64,000 nucleotides of DNA from Musa acuminata AAA Group (Eukaryota > Streptophyta > Magnoliopsida > Zingiberales > Musaceae): contig NC_088356.1 in the NCBI RefSeq assembly GCF_036884655.1, positions 12,428,501 through 12,492,500 of the forward strand. The letters run 5' to 3'. The notes under the pieces are model-generated. The model saw only the letters and a list, made by a program, of their open reading frames with translations, searched no databases and was not told where the DNA came from. Both the position numbers and the translations under genes were made by a program. This document shows, one piece after another, positions 15,114-31,400 of this stretch. Position 1 is the first letter of the stretch; each line of letters opens with the position of its first letter.

Positions 15114-16091
15114 AAAGGGAGAGAGATGTGGGTAAATTGGGAAATGAAAGAGGAGAAAAGAAGGCATTAGAAATAATGACAAGAAAAGATTAAACGGAGC
15201 GAGAAGGGAAGACGATCAAAGCTAACCAAAATCGACGAAGCATCATGTTCGAATAGGACGCGTGTCCGACCCAACGTCGATGGGATGGCCTTTTCGTGTT
15301 ATAAGACTATAAAAGGGGGCGCATTTGGTTTTGGGCCTTACGAAGCCCAATAACATGAACCTCGCTCTGCAACCCGACGACGCATGAAGAACATATTTCC
15401 AAGTTCAAACCCAGTCAGACAGATACGATAATAACAATCAAATCATAAAAATCAAGATTACGTGCATCCTTCTAAAGTTTCATCTTTAATTAAGCTTAAA
15501 GTATTTAAATTATTATTTATAAATTTTTTGGATCTCGATTAGAGACCGTTGATTGATAGTAATCATACTATATCTTCTAATTAAAATATTTATATATGTA
15601 TAGACTGTTTCTTATCTTACTTGATATTGATAATACATCATCAATCATGATGCGGATAGCCGTATCATATGGTGTACTAATAATAATAGATCAACGGAAT
15701 CGATAGTCAAAGACATGTAGGAAGGCTGCGATGGTGATTTAAAGAAGAAGCACTCACTACTCACCATTTGGAGCATTCAAACTTTGTTGGGACTGCTTAG
15801 GCTTTCTTACGCTGCAAGGAAACGATGCAATTGGAAAAGCAGCAGAGGGGAATGATGGCGACGGATGTGCAGCTGAATTGGGAATTGGTGAGACCTCACA
15901 CCGAGTTGCTGCCATCGGAAGCGGCGGTATGCTTTTTAAGACTGGTGGATAAGTGCTGCTGTTCTTTTTCTTTAGATATCCCCACATACTATTTTTTCCT
16001 TTTACCCATAAAGAAGCCTCAGACAAGGTGGTCGATTATTTATTTTCGATTCATTCAGGAGATCGCTGTTTGAATCACTGAAATAAAATTA

Positions 16092-16143
<52 letters not shown>

Positions 16144-17157
16144 TGTTGATGGAAGTCTGTATTCCAACTGGCCAAACTTCTCCTTCAAGCTGGTTGCTAT
16201 TTTAAGCTTGATTGACACCTACCTTAGGGTAGCACAAATTCTGCACCATATTAATTAACCTGGTCTGAGCAAAATGAGATCATGTCAAGCATGTTAACGA
16301 AGTTTGTATCCAAGGCGCATGAGGGACACCACATGCCAAAACCTGTTAGGCAAACCAGAAATTGACATCCAACCTGAGAGATAAAAGAGTTCATCCTTGA
16401 TAACCAAATTAGGTGATCAAGACATGAGGAGGATAGTTTAGACAGATGAATCTTTTTGAATTTGCAGATCCATAACTGGCATTTTTCGGTATCGTACACT
16501 TGACAAGAATAAGTTTGTCCTTGCAGTCACAACATATCAATCGGTGAACTGAACACATAGATTGTCTGAAGCATTTATCAAAGCTTTTCCTCAGATAAAC
16601 ATGCATTTATCAGAACTTTATGTAGCAGTTTTCAAAGACTTCATAATCAATAGTGCCCATCCATCTGCCATATCTTTCTAGATTCCACTTGGCAAAGGCA
16701 CAGGAAAAACTCAAAGCGAGGCAAGGATCCATCAGAAAATTTTGCAAGAATTTAATGTCCAAAGTGTCCTAAACCAATTAATAAAGAGAAAAAAAAAATT
16801 GTGATCAGTTACCATCTTTTGATGGTTCACATTTGTTGGAAAGTAGAAACCAAAAACATCCTGCCTCATCCCAGATGAAAGTATTACTTGATCCTAAAAT
16901 CAAAATCTTCTTTCTGTGATGTCCGTCGCAATAAGTGTGATCAGAAAGCATCATAACCTTCAGGTTTAAGCTGCACTTGGTTCCACATAACTTCTTAACA
17001 GCTAATTTCCCATGAAGCCACCGTAAAATTTTCAAGGAAAAAGAGCACCTGACCTGCAGTTGAATGTGTTTCATGTGTTTGAAGCAGTGGGTCTTTTGCA
17101 CCGTATGAAGCAGCTAAGGTGGTGGGTGGCTGGTAGGCATTTCCATCCAGAATATAT
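15108..17157. other. Intergenic region, no supported gene
   Basis: The open frames here (for example 15757-16026, 16251-16499 and 16805-17101 on the minus strand) show no recognisable domain, no splice support and no family resemblance. The only clear structure is the palindromic TC/TA/GA tract at 16091-16144. Confidence 0.55.
16091..16144. repeat. Near-perfect palindromic (TC)n(TA)n(GA)n tract
   Basis: A TC run passes into a TA run and then into a GA run, so the right arm is almost the exact reverse complement of the left arm. The 54-bp tract could fold into a long hairpin. Confidence 0.9.
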
Positions 17158-17235
17158 GACCAGCGTGCCACATAGAACACCTTGATCACATAATACGACC
17201 ATTGCGCCACATAGACTGCATCTACCACATAATAC
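17158..17235 (+). repeat. 39-bp tandem repeat, two diverged copies
   Basis: Copies at 17158-17196 and 17197-17235 share gacca, gccacataga and cacataatac at the same positions. They lie immediately downstream of the PPR pseudogene on its strand. Confidence 0.7.
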
Positions 17236-17280
17236 TTATGTGACATCTGTCATCTTGAAATCTTGTCAATTCCATCAACA

Positions 17281-18176
17281 AAGAGGCTCGTGATCATCAA
17301 CGGCTACATTCCAAATGTCTACCCTTGCATAAGAAATCATAAGCAACACACATAAGAAATTCCAGACTCCAAAGGAATTTCTGTGTCCTCTTGCACATGT
17401 CTGTCGGCCCAATCTAATATATTCTGCGTGGCATCATCAAATGTGAAGGACACCTCACGAAGTCTTTCTCCCCACGTTAGGGCCCTCCTTGCTAGCCCTT
17501 GCTTGCAGAAATGAGAAAGGAACAGGTTAACAGTAACAACATTGGGAACAAAGGCCATCTTAAGCAATTTTCCAGTCAAAATCATAGCACGATCTCAAGT
17601 ACATCACAGCAAAAACCATTCATGAAAGTGTTATAGGTAATTGTGTCCGGAACAAAACCTGTTGAGACAAGCTAATCTAGCATCTTCATGGCTCGATTCA
17701 TCATAAGGCTGGTGCAGAGGCTGTGGATCCATATATTGTATATGAAAATATCTGGTTCAAAACCAGAGCCCTACAGTATGCACTTATAAAAGTACTGTAA
17801 GTTATGACATCCGGTGCTACACCATTGGTGTACATTTCCATGAATATATTGTTTTCCATTTTCATCCTACCTTGTCTACAGAATCCATCAATAATTATGT
17901 TGCCTGTGAAAATATCAGGCAAAAGGCCATTATGTATCTCTACAAAATCCAGATACCAAAGAATTATAGGTGAAATGATCAGGGACTAATCCTCACCTAG
18001 ACATTTTGTAGAAAGCCTTTTGTTCTTCATCAATGGAATTAGCCCTACAAAGGCCATTGATATATGCTGAAATGCCAATCACATCCGCTTGTATCCCTTG
18101 TCTCTCCATTTCGTTCCAGCATCTCAACGTCGCTATGGCATCAACTACTCCAATACAGCCATCTATATAAATGATC
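17281..18176 (-). pseudogene. Broken partial copy of the neighbouring PPR gene
   Basis: This segment aligns base for base with the carboxy-terminal third of the intact PPR gene (about 20899-21884), and weaker similarity to that gene's 3' flank reaches about 17205. Surviving peptide pieces include MILTGKLLKMAFVPNVVTVN and PDIFTGNIIIDGFCRQGRMK, nearly identical to the intact gene. Compared with it, the copy lacks about 58 bp near 17767, about 45 bp near 17937 and about 15 bp in the carboxy-terminal region near 17370, and it has substitutions that make stops and frame changes. There is no amino-terminal part. It is a dead tandem duplicate on the same strand, about 2.7 kb beyond the end of its parent. 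Confidence 0.9.
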
Positions 18177-20885
18177 TTGCAGTATATCTGGGTATTTTCC
18201 CTCCCTCATAGCAAACTAGATCTTCAATTTCCAATTTTCTCCCTCATGGAAAGCTCCACCTGATTTTAGGAATTTATGTAAAAAGAAATGAAAACATACA
18301 AGCTAAATCACTAGACAAAGTTAACTGGCCACCAATTGCTCGAAACTCAAATAGATGGTTTTTGTGGCTGATCCGCATTTTCTTCAAACTTTGATTGCTC
18401 TAAGAGAAATCAAAGTTATATCACTTTGAGTTTATATATAGGAAACTTTTAGCAAAACCACTAATAGACTTAGAATCTTACTTGAAAACTACAACTAAAA
18501 CAGACCCTTAATTCATCCAGAGCACCAGTTACGAACAATCTTTCGATATACGCTACATCCAACATTGGAGCGATATCATAAGATTTTCCTTTAGTAGTTT
18601 CAGCTGGGGAAAAAAATTCAGATATGCTGCTCAGTAATGGTTTCACTTAACAACACAATTATTTATTTTTTACAAAAAAAAACTTAACTAAGTTACTTCT
18701 GAGAGTAGACACTTTAGTGTATTGCTGGGTGGTACACTTCAGAATCATCAAGAAAGGTCAGCCTATTGTTTGCTGTTCACATGGACGCAAGTATCTGATG
18801 CGGGAGTATAAGCAAATTCAGGAGGCTTAAGTTACCAAAAAGTATTTGGCAAGTCTTCAGGGCCCATTTATATTGCGGCCCCTATATATGGTTCGTACCT
18901 TTTCAATCATGTAAAGAACACTAAAGCCACTAGTAACCTTGAGACAACTTAATTAAGTTACTTCAGAATGGCATGATACTAGATGATGTAGAACTAAGGT
19001 GATGATGCGGAACATAAAGCATGAAGAGCTTGATATATGCTCTAACAAAAATACCATTAACAGCATTTCCATGAACACAAATGAATAGGTGAATTATCAG
19101 GTTATATCAGCACCAACAACTGGTCAGTCTTGTCAGCTTAAACATCAAAAGAAGCATGATATCCACGATTGTCCATGTCATCAAAGTTTTTAGTGTGCAC
19201 TCAAGACGGTGGCCAATTCAGTGACACTGATACTCGGGGGCACAATGATTATTACAAATGATATTATCATTGTCTATTTTATGCAAAAAATCATCCTAAG
19301 AAAGAGCTGGTATTCATTCAGATGTGCTACATAATACCTATAGAATGTTTCCCAAGAAAAAAGGCATTACATTTACACCACAAATAACCAAAAAAATGGC
19401 AGATGATACTTTGAGTTCTGATAGCATTTCGACAGGCTAACATCTTATGCATCTCATATGGTAACAAAAGCTTATTTAAATTAAACAAAGAAGGGAAAAA
19501 TGCATAATTTTACACAAACATCGAACTGGTTCAGTATATTAGGTGCAATGACATCAAACTTCAAAAAACAGGTGCAAAGGAATTAATTAAAATTGTAACC
19601 CACATAAGACAAGTAGCAACAAATGATAGTCATCAATTTGTCATCTCAAGATTTGTTTCTTAAATTACTTATGAAAAGCTGTAATACTTTATGATGTTGA
19701 GAACATAATAACTTATACCCATTTTACAAGCTAGAACAGTAAAGAAAAATAAGCAGCTTGAAGTCATTTGGAAATGACAAAGCAATAGGTGAAATAATAA
19801 ATCTATTTCTCCTTAGTTTATGAAAGAACCTGTCACAACATTAGTAATATGCAACACATGACTATAAAGGATATAGGTGTAGATGAATTTAATTTGTAAT
19901 TTTTAAGGTTATAAACATACAGATACACGATAATTGCTCCCTGAAGACATTTCTTGCCATGTTCTCAAATCTTCATTGTTATCACATGGAAAGATTATCA
20001 TTGGTATTTTCCACCACCCACAACAATGAGAAAGCAATTTAAGACTTCTACACATATCAGTAATCCAGGTAGTAGAATTTGATGTAATCCTTTCTATATA
20101 CTTCCACTTTTCCACACAGCCACACTTCAGAATTGTATTGCACAGCATCATACACTGCTAGAATATTCTGCATGCCACCAGTGAACTCTGTAGGAACCTG
20201 ATGAACCTTTTTCCCCCATAAACTGCCAGAAATATTGTCATACAATTGTAGGAGAAAGCCATGAAACTATGACAATCATCAATATTGAAGATAACATTAT
20301 TAATGTAACGCTAGCAGCTTCCAACAAGGCTGCTGAGCATGTTATATGTTAAAGAACGAGGTGCACATCAACCAGGAAATACAAATAAGCATCCGCTTAA
20401 AGTATTTGCATGTGTCTAGAGCACACGTAAGAAGATCATATCCTAAGCAAACATGTAAGGGCCCCAAGACGAGGGAGTAATGAAGCATAGAGGTGTATGA
20501 TAATTGAAAATTTTTCTAAAAAAATGGCACATGGAGAAAGAAAGTCCGATCCCAGGTAAAGCAACAGAAACGTTAGTCTTCCAGAACCAAGCAATTTTTT
20601 AACTTAGTAAAGAGAAAAAAATACTTCATGAAGACTCACACAAATGCACATTTTCAGATAATCAGATGTGTGGGGTTACTATAGCAAACCAAGACAATAC
20701 AGCTAAATACAAGAAATTTAAATAAGGTCTGCCTAAATGATTTGAATACCATGGTTTTCGGTCCAACCAAGATCCAGTAGCAGACCAGATCCAGAGTGGT
20801 ACAAATGCCATAGCACGTTCCAGACAGACCTTTTTTTGTGAGGTTCCACATAGGCTGCATATACCAAAATACTATCTGGCGTCCG
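18177..20885. other. Intergenic region, no supported gene
   Basis: AT-rich sequence between the PPR pseudogene and the intact PPR gene. Short open frames such as 19909-20151 and 20654-20860 on the minus strand have no recognisable content. Part of it is presumably the 3' UTR of the PPR gene. I see no transposon ends or clear repeats. Confidence 0.5.
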
Positions 20886-23510
20886 TCATCTTGGACGTCT
20901 TGTGATCATTGATGGTTTACATTCTAAATGTCTGCTCTTGCATAAGAAATCATAAGTAATCCGCATAAGAAATTCCAAAAATAAGCCTTTTCCTGACTCC
21001 ACAGGAATTTCTGCACCCTCTTGCACATCTCTGCAGGCCCTGTCTAATATATTCTGTGTGGCATCATCAAAGGTGAAGGAGACATTACAAAGTCTTTCTC
21101 CCCACATTAGGGCCCTCTTTGCCAGCCCTTGCTTGCAGAGATGAGAAAGTAACAGGTTAACAGTAACAACATTGGGAACAAAGGCCATCTTAAGCAATTT
21201 TCCAGTCAAAATCATAGCACGATCAAGTATGTCACAGCAAATACCATTCATGAAAGTGTTATAGGTAATTGTGTTTGGAACAAAACCTGTTGAGACAAGC
21301 TCATCTAGCATCTTCATGGCTCGATTCATCATACGGTTGGTGCTGAGGCTGTGGATCCATATATTGTATGTGAAAATATCTGGTTCAAAACCATCGGAAG
21401 ACATCTTGTTGACAAATCTGACTGCATTAACCATATCAAAAGCCCTACAGTATGCATTTATGAAAGTATTGTAAGTTACAACATCTGGGGCTAAGCCGTT
21501 AGTGTACATTCCTATCAACATGTTGTTTGCCATTTTCATCCTGCCTTGTCTACATAATCCATCAATAATTATGTTGCTTGTGAAGATATCAGGGAAAAGG
21601 CCATTCTGTCTCATCTCCCTCTCAAGTTTCAATGCCTCAGCTACATTACCAACTCTACAAAATCCAGATATCAAAGAATTATAGGTGAAATTATTAGGGA
21701 CTAGTCCTCTCCTAGACATTTCGTAGAAAGCCTTTTGTGCTTCATCAATGTAATTAGCCCTACAAAGGCCGTTGATGTATGCCGAAAAGCCAACCACATC
21801 TGCATGTATCCCTTGTCTCTCCATTTCATTCCAGCACCTCAAAGCGGCCGTGACATCACCTACTCTAAAACAACCATCTATATAGATTGTGAAAGCAGAT
21901 ACATTCACAAAAAAACCCTTCTCTGTCATCTTATTTATTAATTCCCTGGCTTCCTGCAATCTTCCCCTATTGCACAAGCCAATGATCAAGGCATTGCAAG
22001 TGGAAACCGAGGGAGAGAGGCCGAGGTCCATCATAGTCTGATACAAACAAAAAGCTTCTTCTTCAAGACCCTCCTTGCTAAAGCCTGTGATAACTGAGTT
22101 AAATCCAGCAACACTGATGGCCACGCCCTGCTCAACCGCACTCTGCAGAAGCTCTCGGGCATCATCCAACCGTCCATCCCAACAAAACCTTGAAACCAAT
22201 ACATCCAACATCGACCCATCAGAACACAACTCTGGTTTAAACAAATCATCACACAAGAGCGTGACCTCATCCTCCCAATCCCTGTGGAACTTATAGAAGC
22301 CTGCAACTAATATGTTGAATGTGTAGCAATCGGGCATGAATCCTTTCTCCCTCATCTGTCGATAAACCATTTTTGCTTTATCAATCTGCCCGGCCTTTAC
22401 ATGCCCATCGATGAGAACATTGTAAGTAATCGTATTAGACTGGATGCCCTCTTTCTGCATATCCTCAAAAAGTTTTCTTGCTTCCTCCATCCTCCCTTCA
22501 TGGCACAAGGCATCGATCAGTATACTATATGTCACAACTGTAGGAGCACATCCTGAACTGAGCATTGAATCAAACAAGTCAAAGGCGTATGAAGTCCGAC
22601 GGTAAATACAATGTGCCTTGAGCAAGATGTTGTAGCTACAAGCATCTGGCTCACAATGCAACCTTGGCATCACTTGTAGAAGCCCCTCACCCACACGGAC
22701 GTGCCCTTTCTGGCACGACCCAAGAATCATGGCATTGAAAGTCCTGAAGCTTGGGCGGGGGCCTCTTCCGATCATATCCTTGAACAGTTTCCAAGCTTTT
22801 CTCGAATCACCCCCTCGAAATAGCAACCGTAAGAGGATCGCCAATGCCGTGAGGCTCGGAATCTCCCCCTGTTTCCTGATCCGCGCCAAGACGTCCACAG
22901 CTTCCGAAGCCATTCCAGCATCGAGGAAGCCGTGGAGGACCAAGTGTAGGGCGGGGTAGTGGGACTGGTGGCGGTCGATCCAATGAATAATCTCGGCGGC
23001 ACGACCGGGTCCGATTCGCCGGAGGAGGGAGGCAAGGAGGTCCTGCGCGAGAGGCTTTAGGGCGGGGTCGCCGATGGTGGCGACGAGGTGGGCGGCTTCG
23101 CAGCAGGAGCTGACGGTGTCGGCGGAGAGATCGGGGAGGGCGGCGTCAAAGAAGGCAAGGGCAGGCTGGTGGCGGGGGAAGGAGCAGAGGAGGCGGGCGA
23201 GGGGGGCGGCGCGGAGACCGTCCAAGGCGAGGGATTTAAGGTCGTGGAGGCGGCCGGGCGCAGTCTTGAGGACGTAAGCGAGGGATAGTAGGGTTTCGCG
23301 GTAGAGGTGGCGGCGGCTCGGCGAACGAGGGAGGGTTCGGGGAGGGAGGAATTGATCGATAGGATCGAAGCCTTGGGAGGCGCAGACGGCGTAGGGAGTC
23401 GAGAAGTTGGTGGGCAGTGGGCTTGGAGGGGGGAAGGAGGGAGCGGGAGCTTGGGGCAGCGGTCGCGGAGGAGGCCGGTGGCGGGCGCGTCGGAACGCGG
23501 CAGGGAGCAT
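20886..23510 (-). CDS. P-class pentatricopeptide repeat protein
   Basis: Single-exon gene of 874 residues. PPR proteins of this class bind organellar RNA sequence-specifically and affect its stability, splicing or translation. About 16-17 tandem 35-residue PPR motifs run from near residue 230 to the end; typical ones are VTYSILIDALCHEGRMEEA, FTYNSLISGFCRVGNVAEA and VTYNTFINAYCRAFDMVNA. There is no E or DYW extension, so RNA editing by itself is not expected. The frame stays open 35 codons further upstream, but I chose the ATG at 23510 because it begins a plausible organelle transit peptide, MLPAAFRRARHRPPPRP, rich in Arg, Ala and Pro. The 5' end is very GC-rich. One late motif (VPNTITYNTFMNGICCDILD) is slightly short. 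The start is 335 bp beyond the beta-amylase stop codon on the same strand. RNA target unknown. Confidence 0.92.
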   Translation of the reverse strand: MLPAAFRRARHRPPPRPLPQAPAPSFPPPSPLPTNFSTPYAVCASQGFDPIDQFLPPRTLPRSPSRRHLYRETLLSLAYVLKTAPGRLHDLKSLALDGLRAAPLARLLCSFPRHQPALAFFDAALPDLSADTVSSCCEAAHLVATIGDPALKPLAQDLLASLLRRIGPGRAAEIIHWIDRHQSHYPALHLVLHGFLDAGMASEAVDVLARIRKQGEIPSLTALAILLRLLFRGGDSRKAWKLFKDMIGRGPRPSFRTFNAMILGSCQKGHVRVGEGLLQVMPRLHCEPDACSYNILLKAHCIYRRTSYAFDLFDSMLSSGCAPTVVTYSILIDALCHEGRMEEARKLFEDMQKEGIQSNTITYNVLIDGHVKAGQIDKAKMVYRQMREKGFMPDCYTFNILVAGFYKFHRDWEDEVTLLCDDLFKPELCSDGSMLDVLVSRFCWDGRLDDARELLQSAVEQGVAISVAGFNSVITGFSKEGLEEEAFCLYQTMMDLGLSPSVSTCNALIIGLCNRGRLQEARELINKMTEKGFFVNVSAFTIYIDGCFRVGDVTAALRCWNEMERQGIHADVVGFSAYINGLCRANYIDEAQKAFYEMSRRGLVPNNFTYNSLISGFCRVGNVAEALKLEREMRQNGLFPDIFTSNIIIDGLCRQGRMKMANNMLIGMYTNGLAPDVVTYNTFINAYCRAFDMVNAVRFVNKMSSDGFEPDIFTYNIWIHSLSTNRMMNRAMKMLDELVSTGFVPNTITYNTFMNGICCDILDRAMILTGKLLKMAFVPNVVTVNLLLSHLCKQGLAKRALMWGERLCNVSFTFDDATQNILDRACRDVQEGAEIPVESGKGLFLEFLMRITYDFLCKSRHLECKPSMITRRPR

Positions 23511-23845
23511 TGGGGGAGGGGGGTCGGCATGGGAGCCGCGGAACTCTATTTGTTTTTGGGTCAGAATTACGTGCATGCCCTCATGTTTCTCTTCTTTAGA
23601 ACCAACCCCTCGCACAATACAGTGATAGATTTCGTAGAATTCATCGGTAAAATACCTAATAAAATCATAAAAAAGTGATGACGAATGTGTTCATCGGTCA
23701 CAAAACAGAGAACAGAGACGAACAGCAAGATGTGCAAGGGAACGCCTTCTCTCTCAAACCTTTGGCTTCATATCTCGGCACACTGATGCAATAGGCAGTA
23801 CCAAGAACACCTCACCTGCACGTGGATCGACATCTGTTCCTCCGT
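23511..23845 (-). promoter_or_regulatory. Short spacer holding the PPR promoter region
   Basis: Only 335 bp separate the beta-amylase stop codon from the PPR start codon, and both genes read on the minus strand. The PPR promoter and the beta-amylase 3' UTR and polyadenylation signals must share or overlap this space. I see no clear TATA box. Confidence 0.4.
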
Positions 23846-27452
<3,607 letters not shown>

Positions 27453-28472
27453 TCAGCCAACCTCCTTTACTATTTTCCCTCTCGAACTCAAAGTTTCATC
27501 CTGTGCAATTTCCAATGCTCGCGAAGACTGATGATAGTCACAGACTCTCATAGGCGTCCATTCAGACTCTTCTTTTGGCTGTCGCAACGCCATTAACTGA
27601 AGGGCCGCACTTTGGACTTGGTATATGTAACAAGACCACGGATAAGAATCTGGAGCCATCCACACAATTTGCTCCTCGAATAGTGCCTCCTCAGCTATCC
27701 CTTCACTCACACAGTATGCGGAATTAAGCAGTGGTTCTTCGTACGCAGCCACCGCCACACATCCAACGGCAACATATCCCTCCGGTGCTCGTGGTAGCCA
27801 AATTGTCAGAGGAGCAGCATAGTCCTCAGCACAGTTCCTCCATACCTGTGTGTATATACATAAATGAGTAGCATGCCCTAATATGATGATGAACATATGC
27901 AAGAGTCAATTCTGGATATGATAGAAGACTTACCAGGTCATAGCCCACAGGAAGTGCAAAATTCCGATCAGAGTCACGGTAGACAGCAGCAACAGTTGGT
28001 GGATGACCGCCGACATGGGCTATGTCCCCAACGGAAACATATCTACGACAGGATATTCATACTTCGTTATAAGGTTCATAAAATGATGTTTTGATGCAGT
28101 TATCAAGTACCAATAATCGAGTAGAAGCCGAAGAGTTAGGACAAACAACTAAAGTTTAATCTAATGATCAGGTTTTATTCCAATCAACACCTAGAAAATG
28201 AATAAATTACCTATATCAAAACAGTTCCACTACTGACCGAGATGCAAGAACAAATATGCTCCAAGCAAAACAAATGGATATCCGGAAAAGAAAGAGAAAA
28301 AAGAAAAAGAAAGAAGGTACATAACGGGAGAGCAAGTGTGAATAAGAAAAACCAGTGCATGAAAGAGATTTCTGGCATCATTAAAGCACGTAAAAGTTGG
28401 GTACTGAGTTTGTTATTACCCATCAGGACAAAGGGGCCTCCAAATGCTACAGATTGTGCCATCATCAACAAC
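27453..28472 (-). other. C-terminal pair of VPS62/DUF946-like units
   Basis: The last three exons carry [20 protein letters not shown] and [15 protein letters not shown], the same signature as the internal block at 52841-54368. The protein therefore has this module both before and after the SHR-binding and PH-like parts. Confidence 0.75.
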
Positions 28473-31400
28473 CTAGCAAACAAATGGGATATGAAAATAT
28501 TACAGAAAATGAGACTGCAGCAAATTGTAAAACTATGTGAAAGAGAAGGTAATTTTCCTAAATAATAACCTGCTTTGGGAACAAACTGCATCGACTTTTA
28601 CTTTCTTGTTCGCTGCTCCAGATCTGTCTAAAATTAACACTATGCTTTATGAATCTCCTCTCGTCAGATATTGAACTTCCTCTTGGTTTTATAAAAGGCC
28701 TGATCAGGCTACGAGACTCCCGCCCTTCTGATTCATCCCAAGCAAACTGTACACGCCGTTGGCTCGAAGGAACCTGCTCATCACAATTTGAAACAACAAA
28801 AGCATGTTATTTATCACAAAATTTAGGATAAATTTTTATTTAACCTACATGTGAACACTAACCTTTAGAACTAAAATCTTTTTATTTGTTTGGTGTGCTT
28901 TCCATGTCCTTCGAAGAGTGGAACATATAATGACTGCCTGAGGTTCTTGCTCTTCATCTTCCCCAATGTTGCACCTTATGAGTCGTGCAAAACTTTCTGA
29001 CCGCCTAAAGTTTTTGAGATGAATGATCAAGTGAGAAGGTTTATCATATCCTGCCTTTGCCAATTCTATTGCAAGGAGATCATCCCAGGGAACATCCCAA
29101 AGTATCTTGCACGGTCTTTTGTCTAGTTTATCTAAAGACAAACACTGGGGTCCAAAGGGACCAAAAGCAAATAAGTAAAAGAAAAAAGAGACAGACATGA
29201 ACAAACAGTACCAATTCTTCCAACCTGGAGCAGCATGATGCGTTTATTTGTTATTAGAACAATCCTTTGGTATGGAACAATGTAATTGTCTACATAGAAA
29301 TCAGACCACGCATACTTTGAAGGTTCTTTGAAAAGATCAGTGCAGCCCAGGTGCCTACTAGCTTCTGCCAAATAGAGGATCATCTGCAAACAAGTATATT
29401 AATGCATATTCAAAGAACCAAATAACATTCACAATAAATGTCCACTAAACCTTCACACTAAGGACCACCATGATTTAACTCTAAAATAAACATCAGCAAC
29501 TTGATGTCTACAATGAGTCATAATATTCCAACTATTTTGGATGAGCTACATAGCTCTTTTCTTACTATTGAGCTCTACGTAAAGCAATATTACTATTTAC
29601 TAGTTAAACTAAAAGTAGTAAAAAATGTTCTTAACTGTTTTTGGTAAATTTTCTTAGGCCTTCCTCATCATCTCTCTCGTCTAATAAGCACATCTACATC
29701 TACATATGTTAGTAACAACCTAAACAAATATTCCTCATAGCATTTGTCCATTGGAGAAATAACTAACTGTGGATGAAAACATTTCTTATTCCCTCTATTT
29801 TCAGTAACACCTCACATCCACATCAACATTCATATTTCTGATACATAAACCTTTTGTACACACTTCTTAACTATCTAATAAGAGGAGATTCATAGAACAT
29901 GGCTGATTTATAACTTCCTTATAAGATTTTTCTTTTGATTTAAATGACATACAAGATTCATACAAATGTCTAATGCTCTTTTCCAATTTAACCAACTCAC
30001 TTTTGTTATATTTAGAATATTTTTTATCAATCTCTCCGTGTATACCCAAAACTTTTACTTTCGATAATTTTTTCTCCATCTACCCAGGATCTTGATGTCT
30101 GATGATAAATATAGTTAGCCTTTCGAATCAGTGACTAGTTGCTTCACTATTTTATTACTTCAATGAAGTCAAATACCAAACATCATTTAAATTGCGAAGG
30201 TTCATACAGAAGTTAAGCCCACCATGCAAATTCATGCAAGTGTAACTCAGGGAATTCAAAAACATTAAATATCAATGGACTCAAAAAGTAACCAAGCAAC
30301 AAGAAGAAACTGTGCACTTAAGTTGGAGACATTATTTACCCTCCATGCAAATTCATATAAGTATGACTTAGGGTACTTAATAACAATAAATTTGAATGGA
30401 CCAGAGAAGTAACCAAGCAACAAGAAGAAAACTGTGAACTCAAGTTGGAAAGTGGAGACATTATTTACAAAAAAATGTTTCATAGGTGGCATGGTAAACA
30501 TTATAACTAGACTCAGACTTGGCTGCAAAGAATTTCAATCAAACATGTATTCTTTTCTGCATGACATCAGGAGCTCTAGACTAACAAAAATTTGAGTCCA
30601 GCCACACAGTAAAAGGTACCTGTCCGATAGCTTCTCGTTCACTGTACTCTCTGATAACACCATCTGCATGAATGGCACGAGGATTTCTTACCCTCTGAAC
30701 TATTGCCTTGTTGTTTAAGATCTCTAAACATCTACTAAAGCTGGCACCAATGCCATCAACTGTTAACGAGACAAAATCCAGTGCTCCACTCAATGGTTGA
30801 ACAACAAACCCAAGGAAAGCATGCCCAAGTCCATGAGCAAGACCAAGGAGACCATGTTGCCTAGCACTCTCAACAGGTTTTCTCAACACACCAGACACTC
30901 CAAAAGCTACACCTTGTGCAAGAGCTTCTGTTCCTTGAAGAATTCCATCACGTACACTAGTAATTCTCCTTGATGACACCTGTAAAATTGTGCAGTTAAG
31001 TTCATCGATAAAGACGGGAAGAAGAATGTAAATAGGAAGTTACCTGCTTTGATCGCAGTTGAAGGAACTGTCCATCAGTTGAAAGCTCTGCAAAACCTTT
31101 ACTAAGTGATGCCAAAGTTGATTTTGTCATACCAAGCACATCGACGGAAAAGATCAGATGTAGAGGATTGTGGATAAGATCTCTTTTTATGCGATTAGCA
31201 ATAGCAGGAATGATGGAACTCTTTCTCATGTATCTGCTCCTATGGACAACTTTCCTAAGGTGCACCTGAGGCAAATCATACAATGAAAAAAGGAATAATA
31301 ATTCACAAATAGAATAGTTTTAAGGATCTTCGTGTATATCCAATAAAACATTAATCTATGCTATTTTTAGGGCTTCAATAATTTTGTTGATTGAGATCCA

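Noticed and set aside
15757..16026. 89-codon minus-strand frame with Ser/Pro-rich sequence
   Set aside because: No domain, no splice context, and no similarity I can recognise. Insufficient to call a gene.
23074..23678. Plus-strand open frames of 60-123 codons opposite the PPR 5' end
   Set aside because: Shadows of the GC-rich PPR coding strand, without independent features.
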